Below, piece after piece: positions 1 to 8,407 of a stretch of DNA of 64,000 nucleotides. The notes beneath the pieces were generated by a model. That model was not told where the DNA came from. It saw nothing but the letters and a program-made list of their open reading frames with translations, and made no database searches. Every line of letters starts with the position of its first letter. Within the stretch, counting starts at the first letter, position 1. Both the position numbers and the translations under genes were made by a program. Source of the DNA: Halobellus rarus (lineage in GTDB: Archaea > Halobacteriota > Halobacteria > Halobacteriales > Haloferacaceae); the NCBI RefSeq assembly GCF_024494595.1, contig NZ_JANHDI010000004.1, positions 62,001 to 126,000 on the forward strand, given 5' to 3'.

Positions 1-442
1 TCGCGTCGCCGTCGACCGCGCCGTCGAGGCGGACGTCCGCCGCGCCGGCTTCGAGGCCGCCGACGCGCGATCCCTCGCGGAGTTCGAGCGACGCGCCGCC
101 GACGGTGAGCGCGCCCTCGACGACGCCTTCGATCACGACGCTGCCCGCCGCGGCGTCGAGCGAGCCGGTCACCCGTCCGGAGTCGGTGACGATGACCGAC
201 CCGGCCGCCGCGGAGACGTCGCCCTCGACGGTGCCGGCGATGACGACGCTTCCCGCGGCGGCGTCTAAGTTACCCTGATACGTTTCTCCGGCGTCGACGC
301 GGACGGTGCCGCCGACCGCTCCGTCGGAGCCCGATCCGCTCGGGCCGAACTGCTGTGCGCCCGCGATCGTCGGCACCCCGCCGAAAACGACGAGAGCGGT
401 GACGAGGAGGACTGCGAGTCGTCTGCGCGTGTGTCGTGACAT
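1..442 (-). CDS. Secreted polymer-forming (bactofilin-like) protein, N-terminal part
   Basis: The gene runs off the left edge, so only its first 147 codons are visible. Residues 1-29 form a signal peptide: basic n-region (SRHTRRR), hydrophobic core, then an AGA-Q cleavage-like site. After it come repeated short strands with the recurring pattern AAAGSVVIAGTVEGD, which fits the right-handed beta-helix of polymer-forming (bactofilin/DUF583-type) domains. Known bactofilins are cytoplasmic filament proteins. The signal peptide suggests that this one is exported, so a cell-surface structural role is only an inference. The start was placed at the ATG that opens the signal peptide. The C-terminus and any membrane anchor are outside the window. 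Confidence 0.6.
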   Translation of the reverse strand, partial: MSRHTRRRLAVLLVTALVVFGGVPTIAGAQQFGPSGSGSDGAVGGTVRVDAGETYQGNLDAAAGSVVIAGTVEGDVSAAAGSVIVTDSGRVTGSLDAAAGSVVIEGVVEGALTVGGASLELREGSRVGGLEAGAADVRLDGAVDGDA

Positions 443-571
443 CGTTTTCACGAGAGGAGGGACCTCTCAACTCAACGATACGATGGCATCGGACTTAATT
501 GCTCCTGAGTGACAGGCCGCCTGAACGCCCTGCTCGTGTGGCTTTTTGACCCTCCGATGCGTGCGTTCGCT

Positions 572-1549
572 ATGGAGTATACGACCCTCGGCGGGACGGG
601 AACGACCGTCTCGAAGATCTGTCTGGGCTGTATGAGCTTCGGAGACACCGACTGGCGCGAGTGGGTGCTCGACGCGGAGGAGGGAAAGGAACTCGTCGAG
701 CGGGCCATCGAACTGGGCGTGAACTTCTTCGACACGGCCAATATGTACTCCCGCGGTGGCTCCGAGCGCGTCCTGGGCGACGCCCTCTCGGAGTACGACC
801 CCGACGAGTTCGTCGTCGCCTCGAAGGTGTACTTTCAGATGGACGACGACGATCCCAACTCGGGCGGGCTCTCGCGGAAGGCGATCGAACAGGAACTCGA
901 CGCCTCGCTGGACCGCCTCGGAATGGACACGCTGGATCTGCTACAGATCCACCGCTGGGACTACGACACGCCGATCGAACGGACGATGCGAACCCTCGAC
1001 GACGCCGTGGATCGAGGGAAAGCGAGATACCTCGGGGCGTCGTCGATGTGGGCTCACCAGTTCGCCGAGGCGCAACACGTCGCCGACCGCGAGGGACTGA
1101 CGCCGTTTTCGACGATGCAGAACCACTACAACCTGCTCTATCGGGAGGAAGAGCGCGAGATGCTACCGCTGTGTGAGAAACAGGGCGTCGGGGTCATCCC
1201 GTGGTCGCCGCTCGCTCGCGGGTGGCTCGCGCGCCCCCACGAGGAGTCGCGGTCGACGACCCGGGGCGAGACCGACGATCACGCCCACCAGCACCCGTAT
1301 CTGGAGGGCGGCGGCCGCGAGGTCAACGAGCGCGTGCAGGAACTCGCCGACGAGAAGGGCGTGAAGATGGCGCAGATCGGCCTCGCGTGGCTGTTCGAAG
1401 ACGACCGTGTCGACGCGCCGATCGTCGGCACGACGAGCGTCGAGCACCTCGAAGACGCCGTCGAAGCGCTATCGATCGATCTCTCGGAGTCCGATATCGA
1501 GTACCTCGAGGCGCCCTACGAACCGGTCCGCGTCTCCGGCCACGAGTAG
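572..1549 (+). CDS. Aldo/keto reductase
   Basis: NAD(P)H-dependent carbonyl reductase of the aldo/keto reductase superfamily, 325 residues, cytoplasmic. The catalytic tetrad is visible: Asp54 and Tyr59 in FFDTANMYS, Lys85 in VVASKVYF and His127 in LLQIHRWD. The C-terminal nucleotide-binding segment (APIVGTTSVEHLEDAV) matches the YajO/Tas-like branch. An in-frame extension to 509 exists, but the MEYTTLGGTG start aligns with the usual N-terminus of the family, so the ATG at 572 was chosen. The natural substrate cannot be told from sequence. Its 3' end overlaps the convergent MFS gene by 34 bp. Confidence 0.9.
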   Translation: MEYTTLGGTGTTVSKICLGCMSFGDTDWREWVLDAEEGKELVERAIELGVNFFDTANMYSRGGSERVLGDALSEYDPDEFVVASKVYFQMDDDDPNSGGLSRKAIEQELDASLDRLGMDTLDLLQIHRWDYDTPIERTMRTLDDAVDRGKARYLGASSMWAHQFAEAQHVADREGLTPFSTMQNHYNLLYREEEREMLPLCEKQGVGVIPWSPLARGWLARPHEESRSTTRGETDDHAHQHPYLEGGGREVNERVQELADEKGVKMAQIGLAWLFEDDRVDAPIVGTTSVEHLEDAVEALSIDLSESDIEYLEAPYEPVRVSGHE

Positions 1550-2733
1550 TCGGAGTCAGAATCGGGGCCCGATCCCGAAATCCGCCAGACCGCCCGGGCG
1601 GCGACTATCGCGATCGCCACCTCCGAGAGGCCAACGACGAGGAACGCGGCGAGATAACCCGCCGTCGACGTCGTCGTTCCGCCGAGCAGGAAGCCCGCGA
1701 GGAAGCCGAGGCTGCCGAAGACGTTGAACCCGCCGAGCGCTGCGCCGCGGGTCTCGACCGAGGCGACGTCGGTCACGAGCGCCATCGTCGCGGGCGCGAC
1801 GAGGGCCCCGAGGGCGCCGACGGCGGCCATCGCCGCGATCGCGACCCAGAGAACCGGGGCGACGCCGACGGCGATGATACCGAGCCCGTAACAGACCGAG
1901 CCGACGATCACCGGGATGGCCCGCCCGATCCGGTCGGAGAGAACCCCCGCAGGATACTGCAGCAGCGCGAACGGGACGAAGAAGGCGGCGAGCGCCAGCC
2001 CCGCGCCGGCGGCGTTCAACCCGAACGACTCCCGGAAGTAGTAGACGCCCACGAGCGCGAAAAAGCCCGCAGTCATCCGGTCGATGAACCCGAACGCGTA
2101 GGGGACGGCGAGCACCGGTCGCCGTCGGAGCCGACCGAGCACGTCGCCGACGCGGAGGCGCTCGCCGCTCGGAAGCTCCTCGGAGATCGTCACGAAGAGG
2201 ATCCCGACCGCCACGAGCGTCCCGGCGGCCGCGTACAGCGGGTACAGGGGGTCCGCGTCGGCGAGGCGGCCGCCGACGACCGACCCGAGCGCCGCGCCGA
2301 GGCCGATCGCGATTCCAGCCGCGCCCATGTTCCGTCCGTTTCCCCCCGAAAGGTCCGCGAGCGCCGTGATGGCGAGCGAGAACGCGCCGATCGTCGCCGC
2401 GCCGCCGACGAGTCGGACGACGAGGACGCCCGTGAACGGGAGTCCGACGATCGGTGCCGCCGCGAGGACGAGATAGCCTGCCGCGCCGCCGAATGCGCCC
2501 GCCGCGGCCAGCGGCATCCGTCGGCCGACGGCGTCGCTGGCGGCACCCCACACGCTGGCGAAGGCAACGAAAGCGGCGAACTCGGCGACGAGGAACCACA
2601 TCCCCGCTCGGATGGTTCCGCCGCCGCCGAGCGCGGCGACGATGTCCTCGACGCCGGGGTACAGAAAGACCTGCGAGACGAGGACTCCCCAGACCCCGAC
2701 GGCGAGTCGAACGCGAGTCCCGCGGCGTGTCAC
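1516..2733 (-). CDS. MFS transporter
   Basis: Integral membrane transporter of the major facilitator superfamily, 405 residues with about 12 hydrophobic helices. The N-terminal half carries the helix-1 pattern typical of drug-efflux-like MFS proteins (VWGVLVSQVFLYPGVED). Loop 2-3 has the basic GAASDAVGRR version of the MFS A motif, and an echo in the second half reads GVLSDRIGR. The substrate is unknown. The polar tail (SGSGPDSDSDYSWPETR) is encoded in DNA shared with the 3' end of the convergent aldo/keto reductase. It is probably transcribed alone. Confidence 0.85.
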   Translation of the reverse strand: MTRRGTRVRLAVGVWGVLVSQVFLYPGVEDIVAALGGGGTIRAGMWFLVAEFAAFVAFASVWGAASDAVGRRMPLAAAGAFGGAAGYLVLAAAPIVGLPFTGVLVVRLVGGAATIGAFSLAITALADLSGGNGRNMGAAGIAIGLGAALGSVVGGRLADADPLYPLYAAAGTLVAVGILFVTISEELPSGERLRVGDVLGRLRRRPVLAVPYAFGFIDRMTAGFFALVGVYYFRESFGLNAAGAGLALAAFFVPFALLQYPAGVLSDRIGRAIPVIVGSVCYGLGIIAVGVAPVLWVAIAAMAAVGALGALVAPATMALVTDVASVETRGAALGGFNVFGSLGFLAGFLLGGTTTSTAGYLAAFLVVGLSEVAIAIVAARAVWRISGSGPDSDSDYSWPETRTGS

Positions 2734-2820
2734 GGGGAGCGGTTGGCTCTCCGCACAAATATCCGCGTCGTTTCCGGGACGTATCCGAATCCACTTAGCC
2801 GTCCGTCGCGTAACCCAGGT

Positions 2821-4122
2821 ATGTTCGGCGGGGGAGACGAGACGAGCCGACGGGCGGTTCTGAAGGGGGCCGTCGCCGTCGGCGGCGCGGCGGCGCTGTC
2901 AGCGTGTCTGGAGGAAACCGATCCGGAGCCGGTGCCGAGCGGTCCCGAGGACCCGTCGTCGCTCTCGGAGCGTCAGCACGCCTGGAACGACCGCGTTCGA
3001 ACCGACGATCACGGTAACACTCTTCTCCCACGCCACCAGCTCCTCCTGTATCTCACGCTGCCAGGGGACGGGCCGCCGGAGGCCGCCGCCAGACGAGACG
3101 TCGAATCCGCGCTCCGGACGCTCGATCGGGCCTACGAGCGGAGCAGCGACGGCCTCCTGCACTCGCTCGCCTACTCGCCGCGGTACTTCGATCGCTTCGG
3201 GGTAGACCTCCCGGCGTCGATCGACCTCCCCGAACCGCGGGCGCTCTCGCCGTTCGAGGCGCCGGAGTTCGACCGACAGGACGCGCTCCTGCACCTGGCC
3301 TCGGACCGCGCGGACGTCGTTCTCGCCGCCGAGGAGGCGCTTCGGGGCAACGAACCGACGGCGAACGGTCGGGATCTGGAATCGGCACTGACAGACGTCT
3401 TCGAGGTCACAGACCGACGAAGCGGGTTCGTCGGTGCCGGGATGCCCGCGGAGCGACAGGACGGCCTCGCGGGGATTCCATCCTCGAACCCGGTCCCCGA
3501 GGAGTCGCCGTTGTTTATGGGATTCGTGGCCGGGTTTCGGAAGAACCAGGCGACGGAAGATTACGTCACCCTCTCGGACGGCCCGTTCGCGGGCGGCACG
3601 ACGAAGCACGTCTCGAATCTCCGGATGCGCCTCGACGACTGGTACGGCGAGCAGTCCTTCGAGGAGCGCGTCGCGGAGCTGTTCTCACCCGTCCACGCGG
3701 CGGACGGGCTGGTCGACGGGGTCGGCGCGAATCTCGGTGACGACAGCGGAATCACACCGGAGATGATCGACGAGATCCGACAGCACGCTCGGCGGTTCGG
3801 TCGCGTCGGCCACGCACAAAAAGCAGCGCGGGCGAACCGGAACGAAGACGGCACCGTCCGAACGCTCAGACGCCACTTCGAGTCCACGGACGACGACGAG
3901 GCGAGCCTCCACTTCCCGAGCCTCCAGCGGGGGATCACGACGTTCGAGGAGGTCCGGGAAGCGATGAACGGAACGGACCTCGCGGACGTTCCGACGATCC
4001 GCCAGCGCGTGAACAACGGGATACTGGAGTACGTCTTCGTCAAGCGCCGCGGCAACTTCCTCGTCCCGCCGCGCTCGCAGCGATCGCTCCCGACGCCGAC
4101 GGGCGAGACGCCCGGGATCTGA
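2821..4122 (+). CDS. Tat-exported lipoprotein, DyP-peroxidase-like (DUF7405-type)
   Basis: 433 residues. The N-terminus is a Tat lipoprotein signal: twin arginine at 10-11 (TSRRAVLKG), a hydrophobic stretch, then LSAC with the lipidated Cys29. The remaining protein looks like the haloarchaeal family related to dye-decolourising peroxidases: two alpha+beta halves, a glycine-rich RSGFVGAGMP segment where DyP enzymes have GFxDG, and later basic residues near RQHARRFGRVGHAQK. The DyP aspartate of GFxDG is not obvious in that segment, so peroxidase activity is uncertain. The ATG at 2821 was chosen because it gives the complete signal peptide. It starts 87 bp from the divergent MFS gene. Confidence 0.65.
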   Translation: MFGGGDETSRRAVLKGAVAVGGAAALSACLEETDPEPVPSGPEDPSSLSERQHAWNDRVRTDDHGNTLLPRHQLLLYLTLPGDGPPEAAARRDVESALRTLDRAYERSSDGLLHSLAYSPRYFDRFGVDLPASIDLPEPRALSPFEAPEFDRQDALLHLASDRADVVLAAEEALRGNEPTANGRDLESALTDVFEVTDRRSGFVGAGMPAERQDGLAGIPSSNPVPEESPLFMGFVAGFRKNQATEDYVTLSDGPFAGGTTKHVSNLRMRLDDWYGEQSFEERVAELFSPVHAADGLVDGVGANLGDDSGITPEMIDEIRQHARRFGRVGHAQKAARANRNEDGTVRTLRRHFESTDDDEASLHFPSLQRGITTFEEVREAMNGTDLADVPTIRQRVNNGILEYVFVKRRGNFLVPPRSQRSLPTPTGETPGI

Positions 4123-4205
4123 TACTGTCGGCCGTGACTACGTGAAGGGTCCTCGACACTCCGGGTGCCGAAATCATACACAGATGTACGTCCGACAGTA
4201 CGAGC

Positions 4206-4877
4206 TCACAGCTGACTGTCGATCGCCGAACTGACCGCGTCCCACTGGTAGTCGTCGAGCAGTTCCCCGTTCACGTAGACGGCCGGCGTTCCGGGAATGT
4301 CCCGATCAGAACCCGTCTGTCGATCCGCCTCGACGACCTCGCGGTAGGGTTCCTGGTCGGCGGCCGCGGCGACCGCACAGCCGTCGACGCCGAGTTCGTC
4401 TGCCAGATCGTGGACGATCTGATACCCGTTCTCGCTCAGATCGCCCTGGTTCTCGTAGACGCCCTCGGTGAAGGCAAAGAACGTCTCGTCGTCGGCGCGG
4501 TCCTGCACCGCGCGGGCGGCGGAGGCGGCCGCCCACGACCACGTCTCGTCGACGGGAATCGGGAAATCGAAGAACCGATACCGGACGTCCCCGGCGTCGA
4601 CGTAGTTCGATTTGATCTCCGGGTACACGTCGGTCGTGAACGTCTGGCAGTGCGGACAGGCGAAGTCCTCGAACACCTCGACGGTCACCGGAGCGTCCTC
4701 TGGACCGAGGGTCGGGCGGGGCAGTGAGGAGACCGACTCCAGCGTGCCGACGTCGCAACCGTCGGGCAGATCTGCGCTCTCTGATCCCGATCCCGATCCG
4801 CCGAGACAGCCTGCCGTAGCGCCGACCGCCGCCGTTCCACCGATCGCAGCGAGGTAGGCCCGTCGTGTGGGTCGCAT
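4206..4877 (-). CDS. DsbA-family thioredoxin-fold lipoprotein
   Basis: 223 residues. A Tat-like signal (RPTRRAYLAAIGG) ends in a TAGC lipobox with Cys24, so the protein should be anchored outside the membrane. The thioredoxin-fold domain begins at about residue 58 (GPEDAPVTVEVFEDFACPHC) and contains the CPHC redox motif at 74-77. A helical insertion follows, then the cis-proline segment (IPGTPAVYVNG). This layout matches DsbA/DsbG-like disulfide oxidoreductases, which oxidise or isomerise disulfides in exported proteins. The gene stands alone between two plus-strand genes. Confidence 0.85.
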   Translation of the reverse strand: MRPTRRAYLAAIGGTAAVGATAGCLGGSGSGSESADLPDGCDVGTLESVSSLPRPTLGPEDAPVTVEVFEDFACPHCQTFTTDVYPEIKSNYVDAGDVRYRFFDFPIPVDETWSWAAASAARAVQDRADDETFFAFTEGVYENQGDLSENGYQIVHDLADELGVDGCAVAAAADQEPYREVVEADRQTGSDRDIPGTPAVYVNGELLDDYQWDAVSSAIDSQL

Positions 4878-5017
4878 AGCTGTGTGAACGAATCGGCGAC
4901 ATATATACCGTGCCGATCCCGAACGAGTGCTTCCCCATAGGGCCGCGTCGCTCCGCAGCGGCGTCGCGCCCGGTCAGAACCAGTCGACTTTTCACCGCCG
5001 CGGCTCCCTTCTCCCGT

Positions 5018-5215
5018 ATGGAGTTCGAAGAGGACGACAGCGTGGTACTGCACGACAAGCACAGCGAGTTCGACGGCGAGACCGGCACGATCACGCAGGT
5101 CGTCGAGACGATGTTCGGCGACGCCACCTACACCGTCAGCTTCGAGGACGGTCAGGAGGTCGGCATCTCCGCCGACCAGCTCGACCCCGCAGACGAGGCC
5201 GACGACGAGGAGTAG
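5018..5215 (+). CDS. Small acidic SH3/KOW-like barrel protein
   Basis: A 65-residue protein with a beta-rich pattern (VVLHDKHSEFDGETGTITQV ... TYTVSFEDGQEVG) and an acidic tail. It fits a single small SH3-like barrel similar to DUF1918 or KOW-type domains. Short proteins of this kind are common in haloarchaea, but their role is not known to me. The ATG at 5018 was preferred over a longer in-frame reading from 4910, because the extension is Arg/Ser-rich and looks non-coding. It is followed 35 bp later by the RNA-binding protein gene in the same direction, so the two may be co-transcribed. Confidence 0.65.
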   Translation: MEFEEDDSVVLHDKHSEFDGETGTITQVVETMFGDATYTVSFEDGQEVGISADQLDPADEADDEE

Positions 5216-5250
5216 CGGAGTTTTTCCCCTCTCGGCGCGAAGCGTCCCCA

Positions 5251-5700
5251 ATGCCCCGGATCCCGTTTCACTACGTCGATCTGCGGACCTTCTGCTACGA
5301 GACCGAGGACGAAAAGCGGGTCGAGAGCGCGCTGCGGACGTTTCTCCCCGAGGAGTTCGACCTGACCCGAACCGAGAGCGCGGGCCACCACGGCGACCGG
5401 ATCGTCGTCCTCTCCGCGCGCGTCGAGAACGCCGACGACGTCCGGCACGTCCTCGCTCGCCTGAGCGAACTCCCCGAGTTCGAGACGCTGCTCTCGGAAC
5501 TCGACGAGCGCGTCACCGACAACACGGAACTGTTCCTGCGGCTCGACAAGCAGGCGGCCTTCCGTGGCGACGCCCGGCGCGGCGACGGTATCACCCTCCG
5601 CGCAAAGGTGGAGGCCTACCCCGCGACGAAGGAGGCGGCGGTCGAGAACGCCCGCGAGGCGCTCGAACGAGCGGACGCGCTCGACTCGGATACCGAATAG
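5251..5700 (+). CDS. RNA-binding protein, exosome-associated type (COG1325-like)
   Basis: 149 residues, beginning MPRIPFHYVDLRTFCYETED. The sequence matches the archaeal RNA-binding protein family (COG1325) regarded as a predicted exosome accessory subunit. It combines an alpha/beta core with conserved segments FLPEEFDLTRTESAGHHGDRIVVLSAR and the FLRLDKQAAFRGDARRGDGITLRAKVEAYP region, where the Lys/Arg-rich loop probably contacts RNA. The length is normal for the family. It lies 35 bp downstream of a small barrel protein on the same strand. The exosome link is family knowledge and is not shown here by neighbouring exosome genes. Confidence 0.8.
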   Translation: MPRIPFHYVDLRTFCYETEDEKRVESALRTFLPEEFDLTRTESAGHHGDRIVVLSARVENADDVRHVLARLSELPEFETLLSELDERVTDNTELFLRLDKQAAFRGDARRGDGITLRAKVEAYPATKEAAVENAREALERADALDSDTE

Positions 5701-5880
5701 TGGCGAACAGGCAGCACGGGCGGTCGCCGCAGGGCGCTGTGCTACGCAACCGCGGCACGCCCCGCGTCAGCGGTCAGTACACGGCGTGCGTGGTCCCGCA
5801 TTCGGATATAAACGCTCGCGAGAGGAAGCCGCTCTCGTTCGGAGCGAACCGGTACTACGATACCGACTCGGCCCAGTCGA

Positions 5881-6444
5881 TCAGTCCTCGGTCCACTTGA
5901 TCGAACAGCCCTGCGACGGCGTCTCTTCGACCGGAATCATCTCACCCGCGAGCAGTGCCTCGACGGCTTCGCGCATCTCGTATCGCTCCGGTTCCGCGTC
6001 GGGGTTCATCGCGTCGTCGATTCGAGAGTGGAAAGCCAGTCGGAAGGCGTCGCCGTCGCGTTCGAAGAGGAACGGGTCGGGCGTACAGACCGCGCCGTAC
6101 TCGCGAGCGACGTCCTGAGACTCGTCACGGAGGTACGCCGTGTAGCGGATTTCGCCGTCTTCGACGCGCTCGCGCATCCGCTCGAAGGAGTCGTCGGGGT
6201 ACTCCTCGGCGTCGTTCGGGTTGATACCGACGACGGCGAGGTCGTCGTACGCCTCGCTCAGGTGGTTGAGTTCGTCGACCTTCGCTTCGGCGTAGGGGCA
6301 GTGGTTACACGTGAAGACGACGAGCAGCGCGTCGTGGTCGGCGAAATCGGAGAGCGCGTACGTCTCGCCGTCGGCACCCGGGAGTTCGAACGCCGGTGCC
6401 TCGTCGCCGTGCGCCAATTCCGAATCGGATTCGACCAGGACCAT
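5881..6444 (-). CDS. Thioredoxin-fold peroxiredoxin-like protein
   Basis: 187 residues, cytoplasmic (no signal peptide). The AhpC/TSA-like fold starts at HGDEAPAFELPGADG and carries the redox motif CNHCP with Cys46 and Cys49. A longer loop with a second cysteine (REYGAVCTPDPFLFE) follows, and another cysteine sits near the C-terminus (SQGCSIKW). This pattern matches the thioredoxin-family/alkyl hydroperoxide reductase group that uses CxxC rather than the classic PxxxTxxC peroxidatic site. It probably reduces disulfides or peroxides. It is a monocistronic gene on the minus strand. Confidence 0.8.
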   Translation of the reverse strand: MVLVESDSELAHGDEAPAFELPGADGETYALSDFADHDALLVVFTCNHCPYAEAKVDELNHLSEAYDDLAVVGINPNDAEEYPDDSFERMRERVEDGEIRYTAYLRDESQDVAREYGAVCTPDPFLFERDGDAFRLAFHSRIDDAMNPDAEPERYEMREAVEALLAGEMIPVEETPSQGCSIKWTED

Positions 6445-6499
6445 ACCCGTCGATTGGGTCCCGAGACAGAAGTGGTGTTCGTTCGCCCGGGACCGGCAC

Positions 6500-6925
6500 T
6501 CACTCGACGCTGACGAGGTAGACCGCGACGACGCCGAGGCCGATTCCGAGCAGTTTCCGCGCGGTCAGGGACTCGTTCAGGAACGCGATCCCGAGGATCG
6601 AACTGAGGACGAGGAACATCCCGAAGATGGGCGAGACGACGCTGACGGGGCCGAGCGAGAGCGCTCGGTAGTACGCGAGGATGCCCACCGTCAGACAGAC
6701 GCCCGCGAGGACGACGTAGCCGACTTTCGGATGCGTCACGTACCCCAACGCGTCTTCGCCGTTGTAGAGGACGATGCCGGCGGTCAGAACGACCAGGATC
6801 GTGTTCGTCATCATCGTCGCGACGTTGCTCGGAATCTGCGCCGTGCCGGTCGTCGCGACCCGCATAAACGGGGCCACGAGGGAGTAGGCGACGAGCGCGA
6901 GGATCGCCCACGGGAGGTAGCTCAT
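6500..6925 (-). CDS. EamA/EmrE-like small membrane transporter
   Basis: 141 residues with about five hydrophobic helices and the pattern of a single EamA repeat (FGMFLVLSSILGIAFLNESLTARKLLGIGLG). The E in the LNESLT segment and the glycine-rich last helix are typical of the family. Full EamA proteins have two such repeats, so a one-repeat protein would have to act as a dimer, as EmrE does. The substrate is unknown. The start at 6925 (MSYLPWAILALVAY) puts the first helix at the N-terminus. The longer in-frame reading upstream is Arg/Ser-rich and looks non-coding. Confidence 0.8.
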   Translation of the reverse strand: MSYLPWAILALVAYSLVAPFMRVATTGTAQIPSNVATMMTNTILVVLTAGIVLYNGEDALGYVTHPKVGYVVLAGVCLTVGILAYYRALSLGPVSVVSPIFGMFLVLSSILGIAFLNESLTARKLLGIGLGVVAVYLVSVE

Positions 6926-7025
6926 ACCCGACTCTCCGCACAGGCGCGGATTCATCGTTTCGATCGCAGACGGGCGGTCCGGCCGTCCATCGGCGCGGAC
7001 GCGGACGCCACCGCTGCCGCGGGGA

Positions 7026-8279
7026 TCAGTCGTCAGCGGCGGCTGACGCCGTCGTCGAGGTGGTCTGTTGGGCGACGCGGGCGATCCGCCATCCCAGCGC
7101 GAGCGAGCACGCGCCGAGCACGGCGACGAGCGCGAACGACGCCGCGAGTCCGACCGCATCGATCAGGTAACCGAACAGCGGCGGCGCGACCGCGCCGCCG
7201 AGCGAGATGCCGATGGTGACCAGCGCGAAGTTCTTTCCGAGGTCGGCCCGCGCCGAGAGCGCGTCCGCCAGCGACGACCGGGCCGGCCGGGAGAGGCTGA
7301 TGCTGCCGCTGAAGAGGAGCACGATTCCGAGCGCGAGCGGTGGGAGCGCGAGCGTCGCGAGCAGGGCGGCGACGACGGTCAGAAGCCCGTAGCCAGCGAC
7401 GACGACCGGGCCCGTTCCGATTCGGTCGGTCAGCGCGCCGCCGACGAGGATGAGCCCCGAACCGACGACGAGCATCGCGGCGGTGAGCGCGCTCGCGGTC
7501 CCCTCGGGTAGCCCGTACCCCGCAGCTAGGAGGCTGGGCGTGTACGTCCGGATCGCCCACGCCGAGACCGAGGTGAGGAAGGCGAGGACCGTCAGCGCGA
7601 GGATCCCGCGCGAGGAGGCGAGCGTCCGGAGGAGAGACTGGACTCGCCCGGGGACCGAACGGAGCGTCGGTCGCCCGTCGGGGCGCTCCGCGAGCCCCGG
7701 GCGCGTGACCTCGTCGTCGACGGAGCGGAACCCGTACAGACAGTACGCGGCGTAGCTCCCTCCGACGACGGTCACGACGCCGATAGCGACGCGCCAGGAG
7801 AGCCCGAGCGCCGTCGTCGCGGCGACCACCGCGTAGGGGGCGGCGAGGCCGACCGCGCCGCCGAAGGCGTGGGCGCTGTAGGCCCGCCCGCGATTTTCGG
7901 CGGTCGAGACAGCCGCCAGGAGCGGGTAATGCGCCGGGTGGTGGCCGGCGACGCCGACCCCGAGGATCACCTGCGCGCCGAGCAGCCACCAGTAGGAGGG
8001 AGACAGCGCCGTGAGCGCGGCGCCGAGGGTGCCGACCACGAGCGAGATCCCGAGGACGAGCGTCCGGCTGTAGGCGTCGGAGACGTACCCGAAGGGGAGC
8101 TGGAGGGCGAGGACGACGGCGTTCTGCACGCCGATCGCGAGCCCGATCGCGGCGATACTGACGTCGAATCGCGCCGCGAGAACGGTGACGAGCGGGGCCA
8201 ACATCACGATGTACGCGTGGTTGACGAAGTGCGAGCCGGCGACGAGGCCGACCACCCGGCGGTCCTGCGCGTCAGTCAC
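7026..8279 (-). CDS. MFS transporter (fosmidomycin-resistance-like group)
   Basis: 417 residues with about 12 membrane helices. The first helices read GLVAGSHFVNHAYIVMLAPLV, with an FGYVSDAYSR loop matching the MFS A motif. This arrangement resembles the Fsr/CynX-like MFS group. The second half repeats the motif as GGALTDRIGTG. The direction of transport and the substrate cannot be deduced. It is flanked by a 100-bp gap to the EamA-like gene on the same strand and a 128-bp gap to the DUF58 operon. Confidence 0.85.
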   Translation of the reverse strand: MTDAQDRRVVGLVAGSHFVNHAYIVMLAPLVTVLAARFDVSIAAIGLAIGVQNAVVLALQLPFGYVSDAYSRTLVLGISLVVGTLGAALTALSPSYWWLLGAQVILGVGVAGHHPAHYPLLAAVSTAENRGRAYSAHAFGGAVGLAAPYAVVAATTALGLSWRVAIGVVTVVGGSYAAYCLYGFRSVDDEVTRPGLAERPDGRPTLRSVPGRVQSLLRTLASSRGILALTVLAFLTSVSAWAIRTYTPSLLAAGYGLPEGTASALTAAMLVVGSGLILVGGALTDRIGTGPVVVAGYGLLTVVAALLATLALPPLALGIVLLFSGSISLSRPARSSLADALSARADLGKNFALVTIGISLGGAVAPPLFGYLIDAVGLAASFALVAVLGACSLALGWRIARVAQQTTSTTASAAADD

Positions 8280-8407
8280 GGCTGACTGTCACCCCCGGAC
8301 GGAAATATAGTCGCCGAATGCGATCCGGAGAGAGGTTCGCATCCCCCGGGGAAGCGTGGCGTCCGTTCCCCCCGCCGCGGAGCGTGTTCCACGGCACCCG
8401 TGGGCCC

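Noticed and set aside
1201-4122. A 973-codon open frame covering the aldo/keto reductase, MFS and DyP-like genes
   Set aside because: Only its last part is the real DyP-like gene. The first half is extremely Arg-rich and antisense to a transporter, a typical artefact of high GC.
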